NCBI RefSeq assembly: GCF_028554725.1
Contig: NC_071671.1
Coordinates: 22,195,501 to 22,259,500 of the forward strand
Length of the DNA: 64,000 bases
Reading direction: 5' to 3'
Origin: Zeugodacus cucurbitae
Taxonomy: Eukaryota; Arthropoda; Insecta; Diptera; Tephritidae
This document shows, piece by piece, positions 24,565 through 38,200 of the stretch. The translations under genes and the position numbers were made by a program. The notes beneath the pieces were generated by a model that saw nothing but the letters and a program-made list of their open reading frames with translations, was not told where the DNA came from and ran no database searches. Position 1 is the stretch's first letter, and the number at the start of each line of letters is the position of its first letter.

Positions 24565-27500
24565 CATAAATCATCCTACGACGAGTCGCGACGAATCGAA
24601 AAAACGGCAGCAAGGAGTGAAAATTTCGAAAAAATTACTTTACTACGGTAAAAACAGCACCAAAGTGAAGAAAATCAGTGTAATTATCACATAAAAGTTT
24701 CCTACGACAATGGCAAAAGTGTATTGCGAATTAAACAAACCGAAACAGTGGCATTTGCAAGCATTTAACGCATATGAAAATTTTTCATTGCAACTACTCT
24801 TGTTGTTTCCTTGCTAGTTCGACAACGACGCCAACGTCGCTGCTGTTGTCGTCGTTTGCTTATTAGAAGTTGATTATCTATGTAAAATTTTGTTTGCCAT
24901 ATATTCATGTGCAGTGTTTGCAAAAAATTATTGTTGTACAAAATAAGTGATTGCTCGCTTTTAACGTAAAATCTAGTTGCATGGGGTATAGTGTGTGTGA
25001 CACTTGAGCCAAGTTGGCAAAGAACGTCGTCGCTGCGGCCAACCTAACTACATATATTTATATATATGTATATACCAAGACCAGCGGTAGGAGGTGCTAA
25101 TCTGTGATGAAGTGCATTTAATAAAGTGAAAGAGTTTATTGAAAGTATGAGCGAATTTTGCCCACTAATCAGTTTGTAATATTTCACAAGTTGGTGTTTT
25201 TCTATATATAAAATTAGAGCGGAGTTGTCGGTGCAGTTCCCCCGCTGTGATCAGCAGCCAGCCGTGAATAACGCGCGCAGCAACTACGTATACGTCAGCG
25301 TCTCGCTGCTACCGTGTGAGCAACGGTAAAATGTTTGGTGCTACTGCTGCGACGACGATGGCATCCTGCGCTGCCTTCGTGTGCTCTTTTTTATGTTATG
25401 TTAACGTTTACTTCGTAGTCGTCCGCGCTCTCAGTCTACTAGACCGAATGAGAGAGAAAGAAAACGTTTGTTGTGTTTGAAAAGATATAAAGGGGAGGTG
25501 GTTACAAATAGGGGGGCCAATAAGCACATACACACACACACACTCTGATACGAGTGGATGCTGCAAAATCCATTTGCAGTTGCCTTCATCATTGCATTTG
25601 GTTTTGTTGTTGCTTTAGTTGCAGTTATTGCAGCCGGGCCGTTTGGTAAGCCGTTTCGACAAAATATTCAGCAAGTTTTCGGATATTTACGAACATAAAA
25701 CTAACTATTACTGGTTTATAATGGTTTTATAAAGAAAAATTTTATCATAAAAGCAAATTTTTAAAATTTCTGGTGCATTAATCACGAAAAGTTATTAAAT
25801 CGTTGTATATATTTTGTGACATAGCGCTGAATTTGTGTTAAACAGTGGTAAAATTTTGTACATACATACATATGTTTTTATATATACTTATGTTTGTGGT
25901 TTTAGTGTCCATGACGGCATATCAGCAACAGCCCTTTGCCATTACAAACTCCTATGCGGTCACAAGTTATCGCCTGTTTGTGGATTATTTGCATATTTAA
26001 CGAGTTTTGCGGTGAAATGCGTGTTCGCACACAAAAAAAACCGAACAAGCAAAAAATTAAATATATTTTTGAAATCACTAAGCCTATTTCATGGCAGTAT
26101 TTACTTACTTTCGTGTTGTGTTCCATAAGCAAATTTTTTCGTTTTACTTAAAAGAAGACAATAAGCATTTTATTGTTTTTTAGATTGTGTATATTAACAT
26201 AAATGTTGTCTTTCATAAAAACAGTTTTTGTGAGCCAGTATAATTTTCATAGTGACATATTTATATATGTACTTATGAAGATAACAAGTTTTTTTTTATT
26301 AATTTTTCTATAAACAATTTCGTGTAGTTGTGTCCAGGTGTTGCCAACCTGCTTTCAAAGTAACTAAAAACTAATGGTGATCCGGCTTTTCTGTTTAGAA
26401 AGAACAAATATTCTAGCTTGTAAAAATGTGTGTCATTAAACAAGTTCTATAATCTGTTAAATTTTATATTACAAAATATTTAAGTTGATCTCGATATGTT
26501 AATAGATATCAAAATCATTTTAAGAATTGAAGCTTTTCCTCTTTAACAAATAAATATACTACATAGTAGAAGGAATTATTTTCAATACAAGCAACACCTG
26601 TTTTGCTGTCTCACTTTAAAACTCGTTCATACTTAAGTCATTCTGTCTACCATCCAAGCACTCCAAACTATGTGAACACATTTCAACCCTCAAAACTCGT
26701 CTGCTTTCAAAATGCTGAGTATCAATCATTTTTCCCATTTTACTTCATCTACTATGTTTTTCATTCTTTAGTATTGCATATTGTTGCTGGTTGAAACACT
26801 AACAACACTTTCACATTTTGGTCCACATCTTTCCCGTCTACGTTTTGTGCGCATCGTATTTTTTATCAGCTTACTACTATTTCCGTTTCCGCTGTACACG
26901 CATAACCAAGTAAACGGGCGACCGCAATGTCAGGCGTAGAAACATCCTAATACATAGCTACTTGGCCAGTTGCCGAGCTGAACTCGTGCAAATACATCAG
27001 TAGGGATGTTTTTGTAATATAACTAAATATACAAACAACACTATCAACATCAGCAGCAGCAGTATGAAGCGCCAGTGCCATCATTTCAATTGAGCACAAA
27101 ATTCCAGATGAGACCTAGCGCACAAAACACACTCTGTATGAGTTCCTACACTCACTTGCCGGAATATTACGCACTGTTTCCATGTTGCTACTGCTTTCAT
27201 CATCATCGCTCTGTGTTTGTTTGTTGAGTCGTCTACTAGCTTCCATGCTCCACCGCTTACTACACCAACTTTGACTACTTATCGTCTGAATGATTTTTCT
27301 CCCTTATCCACTTGTGTGTGTGCGCTACCGTCTGCCGCTTGGCGCTCATACCGTTCATTATTCGGTTGCTTTTGCTTCCTTCTTCGTCACTTAACATCCT
27401 TACTATCGACATTCACATTGTTGTTACGTTGTCCTTATACGCTTGTGTTGTTCTTTTATTTGTATCAGTTAATTGCAGTTGATTGCTGAGGTGTTCTTCA

Positions 27501-30500
27501 AAATAACGCGGGCACAAGAGTGAGTTGTGTTTGCATGCGCTAATGGCAGCTGTCTGGCTGTATTGGAAGGAGTCATTTGGAGTTAAGGGTGGCTTTTCCG
27601 ATATACTACGATACATAGTGTGCTAGTTCAATTATTTATTCTATGCTTTATTCGTTTCTTTTTTTTCATATTAATAGCTCTTCCTATTGCAACGTGTTTA
27701 TTCTGTATTTATTGCTCGACTCAACTGTTGCTTAGTGAATGTGTAATGATATCGTTATTTTTGCTTTTATAATATTTCTGTGCTGGAATTTCCACATGAA
27801 GGAATCTAATTGGTATATTAATAGCATTTGAAAATCGAATAAAACGGTTAAGTGTGTGTCTGATAATGTTTAAACCATTGGTCGGTCGGTACTTTCTAAT
27901 GTTAGGTCACTGTGAAAAAGCTAGTTGCATGAGATTTGTCAAATAGTAGTTGCGTATACCATCACGTGACGTCTCGTATTGTCTACTAAAGGATTCTACC
28001 TAACTAGTGTAACCAGTGAATTAGTATAATATTCTCATTTAAAGGTTACTACTGCGTAATAAACAGAATGTCAACTCTACATGTCATAAAGTGACGCCTG
28101 AGGCACCTAATGGAGAGTTTCTGCAAAATCTTGACGTTTGAAACCACTTTGGTGTGTTTAAAAAACGTTCGCCGTCCAAACGCCGCGACATGATCGTCCT
28201 TTCAGAATATAGATTGAGAGATCGTCCTTTGCTGCTTAAGACGGAATATCTTATGTCGGTACAACAGCAACAACACAACTTATAAGGCTAAATAACGTAT
28301 TTATACTGTTAATTTTAATATAATTCAAGTTATTAAAATTATGTTTTCTTACATTTCATATTTGAGCCACTTGTCGTAAGCTGCATAACCTGGCTATGTC
28401 AATAAATTGAATAAACCAATATGTTAAGCAGCTTGCTCCGCTTCATTCAATATTGCACTCTCATTTTCATTTCCGTACTCCGAATTTACCAATTTCCGTT
28501 CGATTGCAGACGAATTCGATTGAAGACGCTTCCATTGATGTCCTCACAGCCACTTGTTATCTTCCGCTGCTGACTCTTAAGTGTGCCTTGCCGCCTTCCT
28601 TCGTTTATTCATCTTCTTCGTATTTTGTTTTAATAAGCGCGCTTATCAGCGTGGCTGATTGAAATTTAATTCAATGTCTGTGATTTCTACTTTCGCCTTA
28701 AGCAGACAGATGCGACCACCCTCAAAAGCATTCAAGCAAAGGCATACTCTCTGCTACCACCCGACAGCAACTATTAGCATGCATACAAAGCAGTGCCAAA
28801 GTACTTACAGCTGGCGTTGTGCTTCTGTTATACTTTTTGTATGCTTTTTGTTGTTGCTGTTGTAAAGAGCTTGTATTCGAGCGCGCACGCCTCCCTTTGC
28901 ATAATAATTACTCAATTCGAAACATTTTTGGATTGCTTGTGCCAAAACAAGAAGTAAAAACAAAAGTAAATGAAAAACATCAAGATTGGGGGTATAGTAG
29001 CTAGTGCCAGCTAATGGCTTTTCGGTCGGTCGGCGGGTGGCAGAACAAGAAACAATGTCAAAAATGAAAGCAATTCGTAAAAACAAAATAATTAAAACCA
29101 AAAAGAGAAGCGCACAAGCACATGTACTATGCATGTTTTGTATGTATAATACATACATACATATTTACAACGACAACGTAAAATTTACAAAAACATAAAT
29201 AAAAATTTAATTGTTTATTTCTATTTTTGTTTTTGACTAATATATTACCTATTATTGCATTTCACGTATGTACATATTTAGCATACATTAGGAAAGTTGA
29301 CGAATTTTGTGAACAATTTTCTATCTTTCGTTGTAAATATGTATATTTTCGGCATTGTTGTTATTGCTTTACTGATTTGTTATAATTTTCCGCTTTCATG
29401 GATATTTGCCAATGACTTTTTAATAAGCTACAAGTATTGTTTTTGTTGCTGTTTTTTCCGCATATCCGAAAGTATTTTTTTCTTGGTCTTCTCTATAATT
29501 TTCTTGTTTTTCCATTTTTTTGCAACCGCCAAGTCAATTATGAGCGTTGAAATTTTGCCATCAGCGGGAAAACTTTGGCTGCTCAGTATTTAGCATTTGG
29601 CTTTAAGTGTTTAGTGTTAACTGTTGTGTGTTTAGTGCGTTGTGTTTGTGTGTATATCTTTCTGCCTTCTATGCGGGTGGTTGCAAAACAGATTTTCAGC
29701 CGTTCTAAGTTCCCTCCCACTGAGTGTATGCATCGTTGTTGTTGTTGGTGGGGAAAAGTTTTCGATAAGTCATCATTGAGTCGCTTATTTGAAAGTAATG
29801 CCATCACAAGTATTTACATATTTATATTTGCATTGCTTATCTTTATGAAAGCAAACTGTGGGCGTGTATGTGGGCTCGGTATGGCGCTAATGTCAGTCAA
29901 CTCAATGCTTAAAATTAAAACAACAAACAAAAATATTGAACAAAACAAAATTGTTTATTTTTTTTTTATAACTACATACATACCTACATATTTATTTTAC
30001 AACGTCAAGGAAACAACAAGAGTGTACTTGCTCAGCTGCAATTAAATATATTTACAATGTGACTTTAAAAGAAAGAACATAAAGATAATTGTGGATATAA
30101 AAATATTATGTTTGTTGAAGTATTTAAAATTAATCTATAAATGTGTCATGTTAACGTGAAAGAGTGACTTGAGTGTTTTCTAGTGATTTGGTAAACCCCA
30201 AACTGTGACCGCTCCCACGACAGTCGGGTCTACGTTAAACTGTTCTCAAAGTAATAATATTTGTGTAATAACTTCTGAAACTACAGCAACAAAAATACAC
30301 GATCTTTCTGTCTAACATCTCAAGACATTTTTATCCGGTGAAGGATTATATACTCCGCTGCATATATCAAAATTATGTGGAGTATGTTTACTGTTGATAC
30401 ATGAACAACATAGGACTGTTTTCCGGACATTCCGTTAGATGAATTCGAGGACTCGCTTTGCCGAAACGGGTCCTTATTTATGTCCAGCAGTGAACTCGGC

Positions 30501-31145
30501 AAAATTCCTTTAAATAATCCTGCCAAGGACATTTCTGTAAAATAATTTGTGGAAAGGTTTTCTATTACAAAAACAACAACAACAATAAAAATAAGACTTT
30601 AAAAACCTAAACTCCGCTCATACGCTTGTTGGTTCTACATAAACGGACAAGGTTTTAATATCCTGGTCCAGAACTCAGCATTATTTCTAAAAATTACTTG
30701 GGAAATAATTTGTGTCGCGACAAAAATAACAAGCAACATTTATCGTTAATCCATCATTGCATTCCCTGAAAATCTTTCTCTTTTTTTTGTGTGTTTCGGT
30801 CGACAAACGTCACTATTAGCATGGTCCTAATTGGCGAAACAGCAATTGAATCATTAAATTATTTACGAAATCAGTTTATATAAATACATACATATGTATT
30901 GTATTAAAAGTTGTTGTTGATGGCAACCCAAATCATTCTTTACATTTTCGAAATTGTTATTTTTACAAAAAATTTTTATTTTTATCCACACTATTTCTGA
31001 AAAATTCCTATCATTTTTCTGTGTTTAGCAAATTTCTTGTCGCTTGACATTCAATCGTGTGTTAAAGTGAACGACAACTTCCAAACATTTTATCCTAAAC
31101 CAAAATAGAACTAAATGTATTGTCTTTTTTTTTACATTTTTGCAG
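24565..31145 (+). other. Long 5' non-coding region upstream of macoilin
   Basis: About 6.6 kb without a coding exon. A G/C-richer, leader-like stretch at about 25220-25335 (CAGTTCCCCCGCTGTGATCA..) ends in AACG|GTAAAA and could be a non-coding first exon. The remainder resembles first-intron sequence with many ACAACAAC and trinucleotide runs. Exact leader exons cannot be fixed without transcripts. Confidence 0.35.
30190..30245 (-). repeat. Remnant of the dispersed repeat also seen at 43016
   Basis: CCCACGACAGTCGGGTCTAC is the reverse complement, with small changes, of the GTAGAACCGACTGTCGTGGG block in the copy at 43116-43140. Further decayed pieces (CCGG.., ACATTCC) may extend the copy to about 30560. 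Confidence 0.4.
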
Positions 31146-32233
31146 TGAAAACTAACAACCAAATTGAATTTTTAACGAGGAGACGACGAATTTTAAGCGA
31201 ATAACGCAACAAAGAGCAGGAGAGTTTCAAATATAAACAGAAAAGTGTGTGAGAAGAAAAACAACAACTGAAACGATAGAAAGTAAAAACGCGCACCGAA
31301 ATCGTGATAGACAAGCTAGAGATAGAGCAAGGATACGCGGAGTGCGTGTGTACAGAGAATAAAAGCAGCCGCCGACCACAGACTGCAAACTGCCGATTGC
31401 CAACCACTACGCGACACCGTACGTCCATAAGTAGCTGCTGCTTGTTTTTTGGTCACAGAAGGTGAAGAGCACAACTCTGACACTTGTCAGTTGCATTGGA
31501 ATTTCGTGCAACGCATTCGAGCAGCAGCGTCAGTCAGTCAACCGCAGCGGCAGTATTTGTAGCTGTAGCTGTAGCAGGCGTCGTCGTTGCTGAGAAGATG
31601 ACGTTTTATCGGCGGTCAATAGGCGTAGTGTAGCAACTATTTGTAAACCGATTTATAAATAGAAGACGACGACGACCACGATAACAACAACAACCACAAG
31701 CATAAGCACGACAACGTATAGAATTCACCAAAAACGCAAAACGAGCAATTTGATTTTGTGTTTTTGTTTATTTTTGTGTGAAATTTTGCTAAATTAAAAA
31801 AAAAACTACTAAAATTAAAGCAGTGCAAAGCCAAAGCACAACCAGCAAGCAGTCAGTGTGGTTGCAAAGAAATAGACAGTGAGACAGTTTTTGGCGCGTC
31901 ATTACACGCATTAGTAGCGCCAGTGCAGCAGCAACAGCAACAAGCAAGCAAGCAAAAGAGTGACAGTCACAGTCGACCAGAAATATATCCAGCGCAACAC
32001 AGCCTCTGGCTTCAACACTGGCGTTCAAAATTTGCCTTTGTTGTTATCGTTGTGCGTACGTGTGCAACGTGTGTGTGTGTGCGGTGATGCTGTTGCAACC
32101 ATAATTCGCGCATGCAGCATTTTAACACTAAAATAGAATATAGAAATTTTTGTTTCGGTAAAGAAATTGCATTGAAATAATATACTAGCAGTGGAAGTTT
32201 ATAAATTTCGAATTCTTACGGCTAAGACACAAG
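31146..32233 (+). other. Probable 5' UTR part of macoilin exon with the start codon
   Basis: A strong acceptor (poly-T then ACATTTTTGCAG) ends at 31145. From there to the ATG at 32234 the sequence has the composition typical of fly leaders: CAGCAGCAGCGTCAG, GTAGCTGTAGCTGTAGC, many CAACAA runs. Numerous out-of-frame stops make it non-coding. The boundaries are inferred. Confidence 0.45.
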
Positions 32234-35200
32234 ATGAAGCGACGCAATGCCGACTGCGGCAAACTACGACGACCAATAAAACGTAATAAAATTACAGAGG
32301 GCATGTACGGCAGGTGAGTGCGCATAATTTGCAATATTTTTTGTTTTATACGAAATAATCTTTTCCGAATATTTGTAATTTTAGGTATTTATGTTGTTGT
32401 TTGTGTGCAGTTGTTGTTATTGTTTCGGAAACAGTGTTGCTCCTAGGATAATAATGTGGCTCAGTTATAGTCTTAAGAAATTTTCAGCATTCTTCAATGA
32501 CATCAAGATTTCCGTCCTAAAATACAATGACGCCAACAGATCCTAAGCACATTACAATTTGATAACGTTTAATTTAACATTTTTGTTAACTCTTTTTGTG
32601 ATTTTTTGTGAATCAAAACAACTGAAATTGTTTCAGAAGGGCTTTTAAATGTATCGGGCTGAAGTCCGATTTATCCAGACTCGATCCTATCGCACTAAAG
32701 ACAAAATCCAAACAACCCAACTCAACTCACTGTGGGTAAACCATTAGTTCTTGCTGATGATATCATTTAAACATATTGTGAATAGTAAAACCAACAACAA
32801 CAAATCCTTGAGCGATCGGCTAACTCGATGATTTTAAAGTTATCTAAAATCATTTTGTGCATTTTTTGAAGGTTTCGTCAGTCTAGATTTATGTTATTGT
32901 ATTGCTATTATTATTTTCAAAAATTCATAAACTGTGAAAAATGTTTCATAAAAACCTGAAATTTATTTTTATATGAGTTTTCAGTAACTTTATTCACTCA
33001 AAATGCTATAACTCACAAACAATTGTTCAACATTTATACTCTATTGTTTTGAAGGCTAGGTCTAATTGTGGATTATAAGCTAGTGGGTCGCCTAATAGAA
33101 ACTATGAAAACTTTTAGATGATAAAATAAAGACTCATCTAATCGTAAACATACTTTTACTGAGTCCATCGTATTATTGAGTTCGACTTGATCACTTTAAA
33201 TACGATGTAACATTCACGAAACAACAACAATTTATTTCGCAACTAAGAAAGGAAACAATTAAAAGCTGTAACAACAAAAACATCTTACCGAAATATCACA
33301 ACAAAGCTACTGCCTTAAACTAAGTGCTAAGCCAACACCAAAACTACAACAGCAACAAAAAGTGATCGCGTGATTCATGTAGCTGTAGATCATACGCAGC
33401 CTCATTTTGACTCATACACTTCGACTGTATGTATGTACATCATTTTGAGCATCCGAAAAGTGTTTGAAATACATAAGTATCTTCAGCTGCATGCTGCTGC
33501 TGAGCTGGCGACATAAACAAATATGTGCACAGCAAGGCAAACACTTAGCTAAACAACGCTAGCAAAGTGTTGGTGGCTTGACTGACTTATTGACAACAAA
33601 CACTCGTTTTTGTTTTGTTTTTATTTTCGTTTTTTTATAGTTAATTTCTTTGTTTAAGCTATTTTTTTTTGTTTTGTTTTTGTGTGGTTATATGAATCGC
33701 TCATTTGTGTGTACTTGCGTTGACTTGCAAACAAACAAATCGAATGTGTTGTTCTTCGTGCATATTTTGTTGTTGTTGTTGTGTGTTTCTATGTTATCTG
33801 CCGTCTTGGCGAGGAGCGCTTAATTGAATTTGATTGATTTAGCGCAGCGCAATCCAATGATCGCGCCTCCAAACCAACTGATAGCCATATATGTATAAGT
33901 GTGTGTTTGTATATACGGCTGTGTGTACCAGCTGTAGCCGGTAGGTGCTGTAGTATGGCAAACAAATCCATTTAGGTTTGTTTGTTTTATTGCCAGTTGG
34001 TCATATTTAAAAGCGGTATTTGATAGTACATATTTGCCCCTCTTTTGATGTCAAACAATACGCACAAACACACACACATACCAGTGCGACTATTCTTATT
34101 GGTTTGACCAGCGTGTGTTGTTATTATTGTTTTTTTTTTTGACGCGTTAGCAAATTGGATTGCGGTTTGCGATAGGCTGTGATTATGCGACACCTTAATT
34201 GTTAATTAAATACGATGGAGAGCAGTTTTTTCAATGATTATTATTTTGTTGTTTGTTTTTGTATTTTGATTTACCTGATTTTACTTTATTTCACTTTCTA
34301 TATATTTTTTGTAGATTTTTTTTCCATTTGTTTTTAAGTAAATAATAAATAATATTTTTTGTTGTTTTTTCCACTATTTTTTCATTTTATTTTTAAATTT
34401 ATTTTTTAAATAATTTTTGAGGTTAATAAAATTTCTTTAAAATTAAACAAAAGTTTAAAATTTCATTTAATATTTTTTATATGGGAAAATAATAATTAAA
34501 TGAAAAATGAAACAGAAATATTTTCTAATAATTTTAATAACCAATTCTTTATAACCTCATTAAAAAAAAAACTGAAAAACCAAAAAATACTTACGTAATT
34601 TTGCAAATTTCTCTTATCGCTTAACAAATTTCTTGTGATCCAGCAATACATTAGCTAAAAACAACAATAACAACAACAACAATAACAACAACAACAATAC
34701 CATTTTATATACATAATACTAAGCATTTTTAAACGTAATGCAGTAGGATTTTTAATCCGACAAAAACAGCAAATTATTCACGAATGTTGTATACTACAAC
34801 AACAACAACATTTTCTTTAAACATATTTTTTTACTTTAAATTGTTTTATTTTTTTTAATATTGTTTTTATATTTAATTTTTATTTTTTTAATTTTTTTTT
34901 TTAAATAAAATTTTTATTTATATTTTTTCTCTTTTTGCATTAAATTCCGTATGAATTAGGAAATTAAAACAAAAAAATATATTTTATTAAAACTTTTTAT
35001 TGCATACTTTTACTAATCTCATTCTCTATCTACTTCCAGCACAACTGTTCTGTACATGAAATTCCTTATACTTTGGGCCATTGTGATAACCGCCGATTTT
35101 ATGTTTATGTTTCGTTTTGAATTTTTATGGCCTTTTTGGCTACTTTTACGATCGGTGCATGACTCATTTAAATTTAAAGGATTGGTAAGTGCAACTTAGA

Positions 35201-38200
35201 GGTTAAATTATTAAAAACAAGTAAGGAAAGGCTAAGTTCGGGTGCAACCGAACATTTTATACTCTCGCAATTTATTGAACAAATTTTAATAAGATAACAC
35301 CCAAATTTACCTATAAATTCGGCACAAAGTTTAATAGAATAACGAAAATCGTCCTATATAGTGTATGAGGACTGAGGTAATTCCTGAACCGATTTCATTC
35401 ATTTTCACCAGCTAGGTACACTATATCCAAAACTATACACGCACTTAATTTCGCAAAGATATAGTATCTCACATATTAACCAATACATATATGAAGATTA
35501 AAGCCCACCGTATTTTTGAAAAACCTATAATTAGGTACATGGGAGCTAGGAGATGTTAATAATTCCGATTTTAATAATTTTTGGAACAGAGACACACTAT
35601 TAGAAGAAAACAATTTCCTCTGAATTACATTAAATTATCTAAGAGATTTACCAATATTTTCGGTTAAAATTTACCCTTAGGCTCTGAGTTCAATATGTCC
35701 CATATCTGGGGACAATTTTTTCACAAATGAAGCCAGAGATGATATGTACTATTTGTGTAAAGTTTTATTCCGCTATTTTCATTGGTTCCTTATGTATACA
35801 TTATAAAGTGAAGGAATCAGATGGAATTCACAATTGAGTTATATGGGAAGTTGTCGTGGTTATGAACTGATTTCATCCATTTTTCACATGTGTCATCAGG
35901 GTGTCAAGAAAGTATTATATACCGAATTTCATTGAAATCGGTCGAGTAGTTCCTGAGATATGGTTTTTGACCCATAAGTGGGAGATGCCACGCCCATTTT
36001 TCATTTTGTAAAAAAATCTGAGTGCAGCTTCCTTCTGCTATTTCTTATGTAAAATTTAGTGTTTCTGACGTTTCTCGTTAGTGAGTTAACCCACTTTAAG
36101 TCATTTTCAACCTAACTTTTGTATGGGAGGTGGGCGTGGTTATTATCCGATTTCTTTCATTTTTGGACTGTATAAGGAAACGGCTGAAAGACACGACTGC
36201 AGAAAGTTTGGTTTATATAGCTTTATTGGTTTGCGAGTTATATACAAAAAACCTATTTGAGGGCGGGGTCACGCCCACTTTTCCAAAAAAATTACATCCA
36301 AATGTGCCCCTCCCTAATACGATCCTATGCTCCAAATTTTATTTTCATAACTATTTATGGCTTAGTTATGACACTTTATAAGTTTTTGGTTTTCGCCATT
36401 TTGTGGGCGTGGCAATGGTCCGATCTTGCCCATTTTCGAAAACAACCTCCTCAGGGTGCCAAGGAGTACGTGTTCCAAGTTTCGTTAATATATCTAAATT
36501 TTTACTCAAGTTATCCGTTGCACGGACAGACGGACGGACGGGCGGACAGGCAGACATTCGGATTTTGACTCGTCTCGTCACCCTGATCATTTTGATATAT
36601 ATAACCCTATATCTAACTCGTTTAGTTTTATGACTTACAAACAACCGTTAGGTGAACAAAACTATAATACTCTCTTTAGCAACTTTTGTTGCGAGAGTAT
36701 AAAAATAATAATAATAACAAATTAAGATATTAATGGGAATGCTTTTGGGGACTTGATTTGGTATTCGATGTCTAAGAAAACAAAACTCTATTATAGTCGT
36801 ATATGTAAGTGGATTTGCTAAGATTCATAAACATTCTTAATCCAGTCCTCAAACTGTTAAGAAACGCTTGAAAGAAAATTTCTTACTTCATCTAACCTAT
36901 AAATATAAATTTTAATATTTTCCAATTTTCTGCTTTCAGGCATTTTCTGTGTTATTTGTATGCATTGCAATAACATCCGATTTAGTGTGTTTATTTTTTA
37001 TACCAGTGCACTGGTTGCTATTCGCAGCAAGCACTTACGTCTGGGTGCAATATGTATGGCATACAGGTAATTACAACAAAATGTGTGTTGTTGTAAAATT
37101 CTGAAGTTTTAAATTATTTCCAATTATATTAAACTCGAATCTCTGCTCGCAACAGACAAAGGCATATGCTTGCCTACAATAATACTTTGGATGCTGTTCG
37201 TCTACTTGGAAGCGGGCATCAGATGGAAGGACGCACGACATATGCCACATTTGGATTTGTGTCGACCCTTCGCAGCGCATTGGTATGTCTTGCACATATT
37301 TTTCTGGCAACAAAATTTTAATATTAATCCTAATTTCTCTTCCAGCATTGGCTATCCAGTGGTGACAATGGGTTTCGGCTTTAAAAGTTACATTGGCTAT
37401 CGCATACGACAGCGTCGACAACGCGAAGTGGCGAAAGAGAATGAATTTTATATGCAACTATTGCAACAAGCCCTGCCACCAGAGGAGACAACAGACGATC
37501 CAGCGATGCAACAGCTGCCGGCTGTAGCTGGTGCTACCGCTGTGCCGGCGGTAACCGCTGGCCCCAGCAGTGCGAGCAGTATATTTGCAGCGCCGTCAAA
37601 TAATAGTGCACAAACACCAGCAACAACAACTTCCCATGCGTCAGCGGTGACGGCGGCAATTAGCGCATTTAATGCATCGAATAGTTCCGCCATAACCAGT
37701 GTAACGACATCGGCTGCATGCAGTGCGCTCGCCACTGCGAATGGCCTACTAGCATCGGCGGCAGCTGCGGCGACAGCGGCCGCATCAGCAGCAGCGGCGG
37801 CGGCCGCAGCAGCGACGTGTAGTAGTAGTAGCAGCCACAACAGCAGCAGTATGAGTAGTTTACAAGCACAAAATCATCAGCATCATCAACAACAACAAAA
37901 TCATTATCATCAGCAACAGCAATCGCCGTCGGCGCAGCAAAATCACCAGCATAGTAATCACAATCAAACGACGTCGTCCGGCGCATCGCCGTCGTCGCCG
38001 TCTGCAGCGTCGCAGCACGATCATCACAACAACCACAGTAATGCGCATCATAGCAGTGTTGTAGTTGGTGGTGGCGGCGGTAGTGGTGGCAATTATAATA
38101 TAAGCAGTTTATTGACAAATGTAGCAGGCACATCGGCGTCGGGCGGTAGTGCCATAGCTGCAACGCAGGCTGATGATAAGAATTACTTACAAATCAGCAG

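Noticed and set aside
27217..27489. 90-codon plus-strand frame upstream of macoilin
   Set aside because: It starts at a non-ATG codon, has biased CT-rich composition and no recognisable protein features; probably intronic.
36130..36644. Several open frames on both strands
   Set aside because: All fall in dispersed repeat A within macoilin intron 2 and are not conserved in frame with the other copy.
37448..38163. Ala/Val- and Cys/Tyr-rich open frames antisense to macoilin exon 5
   Set aside because: They are mirror frames of CAG/GCN repeat DNA in the coding exon.
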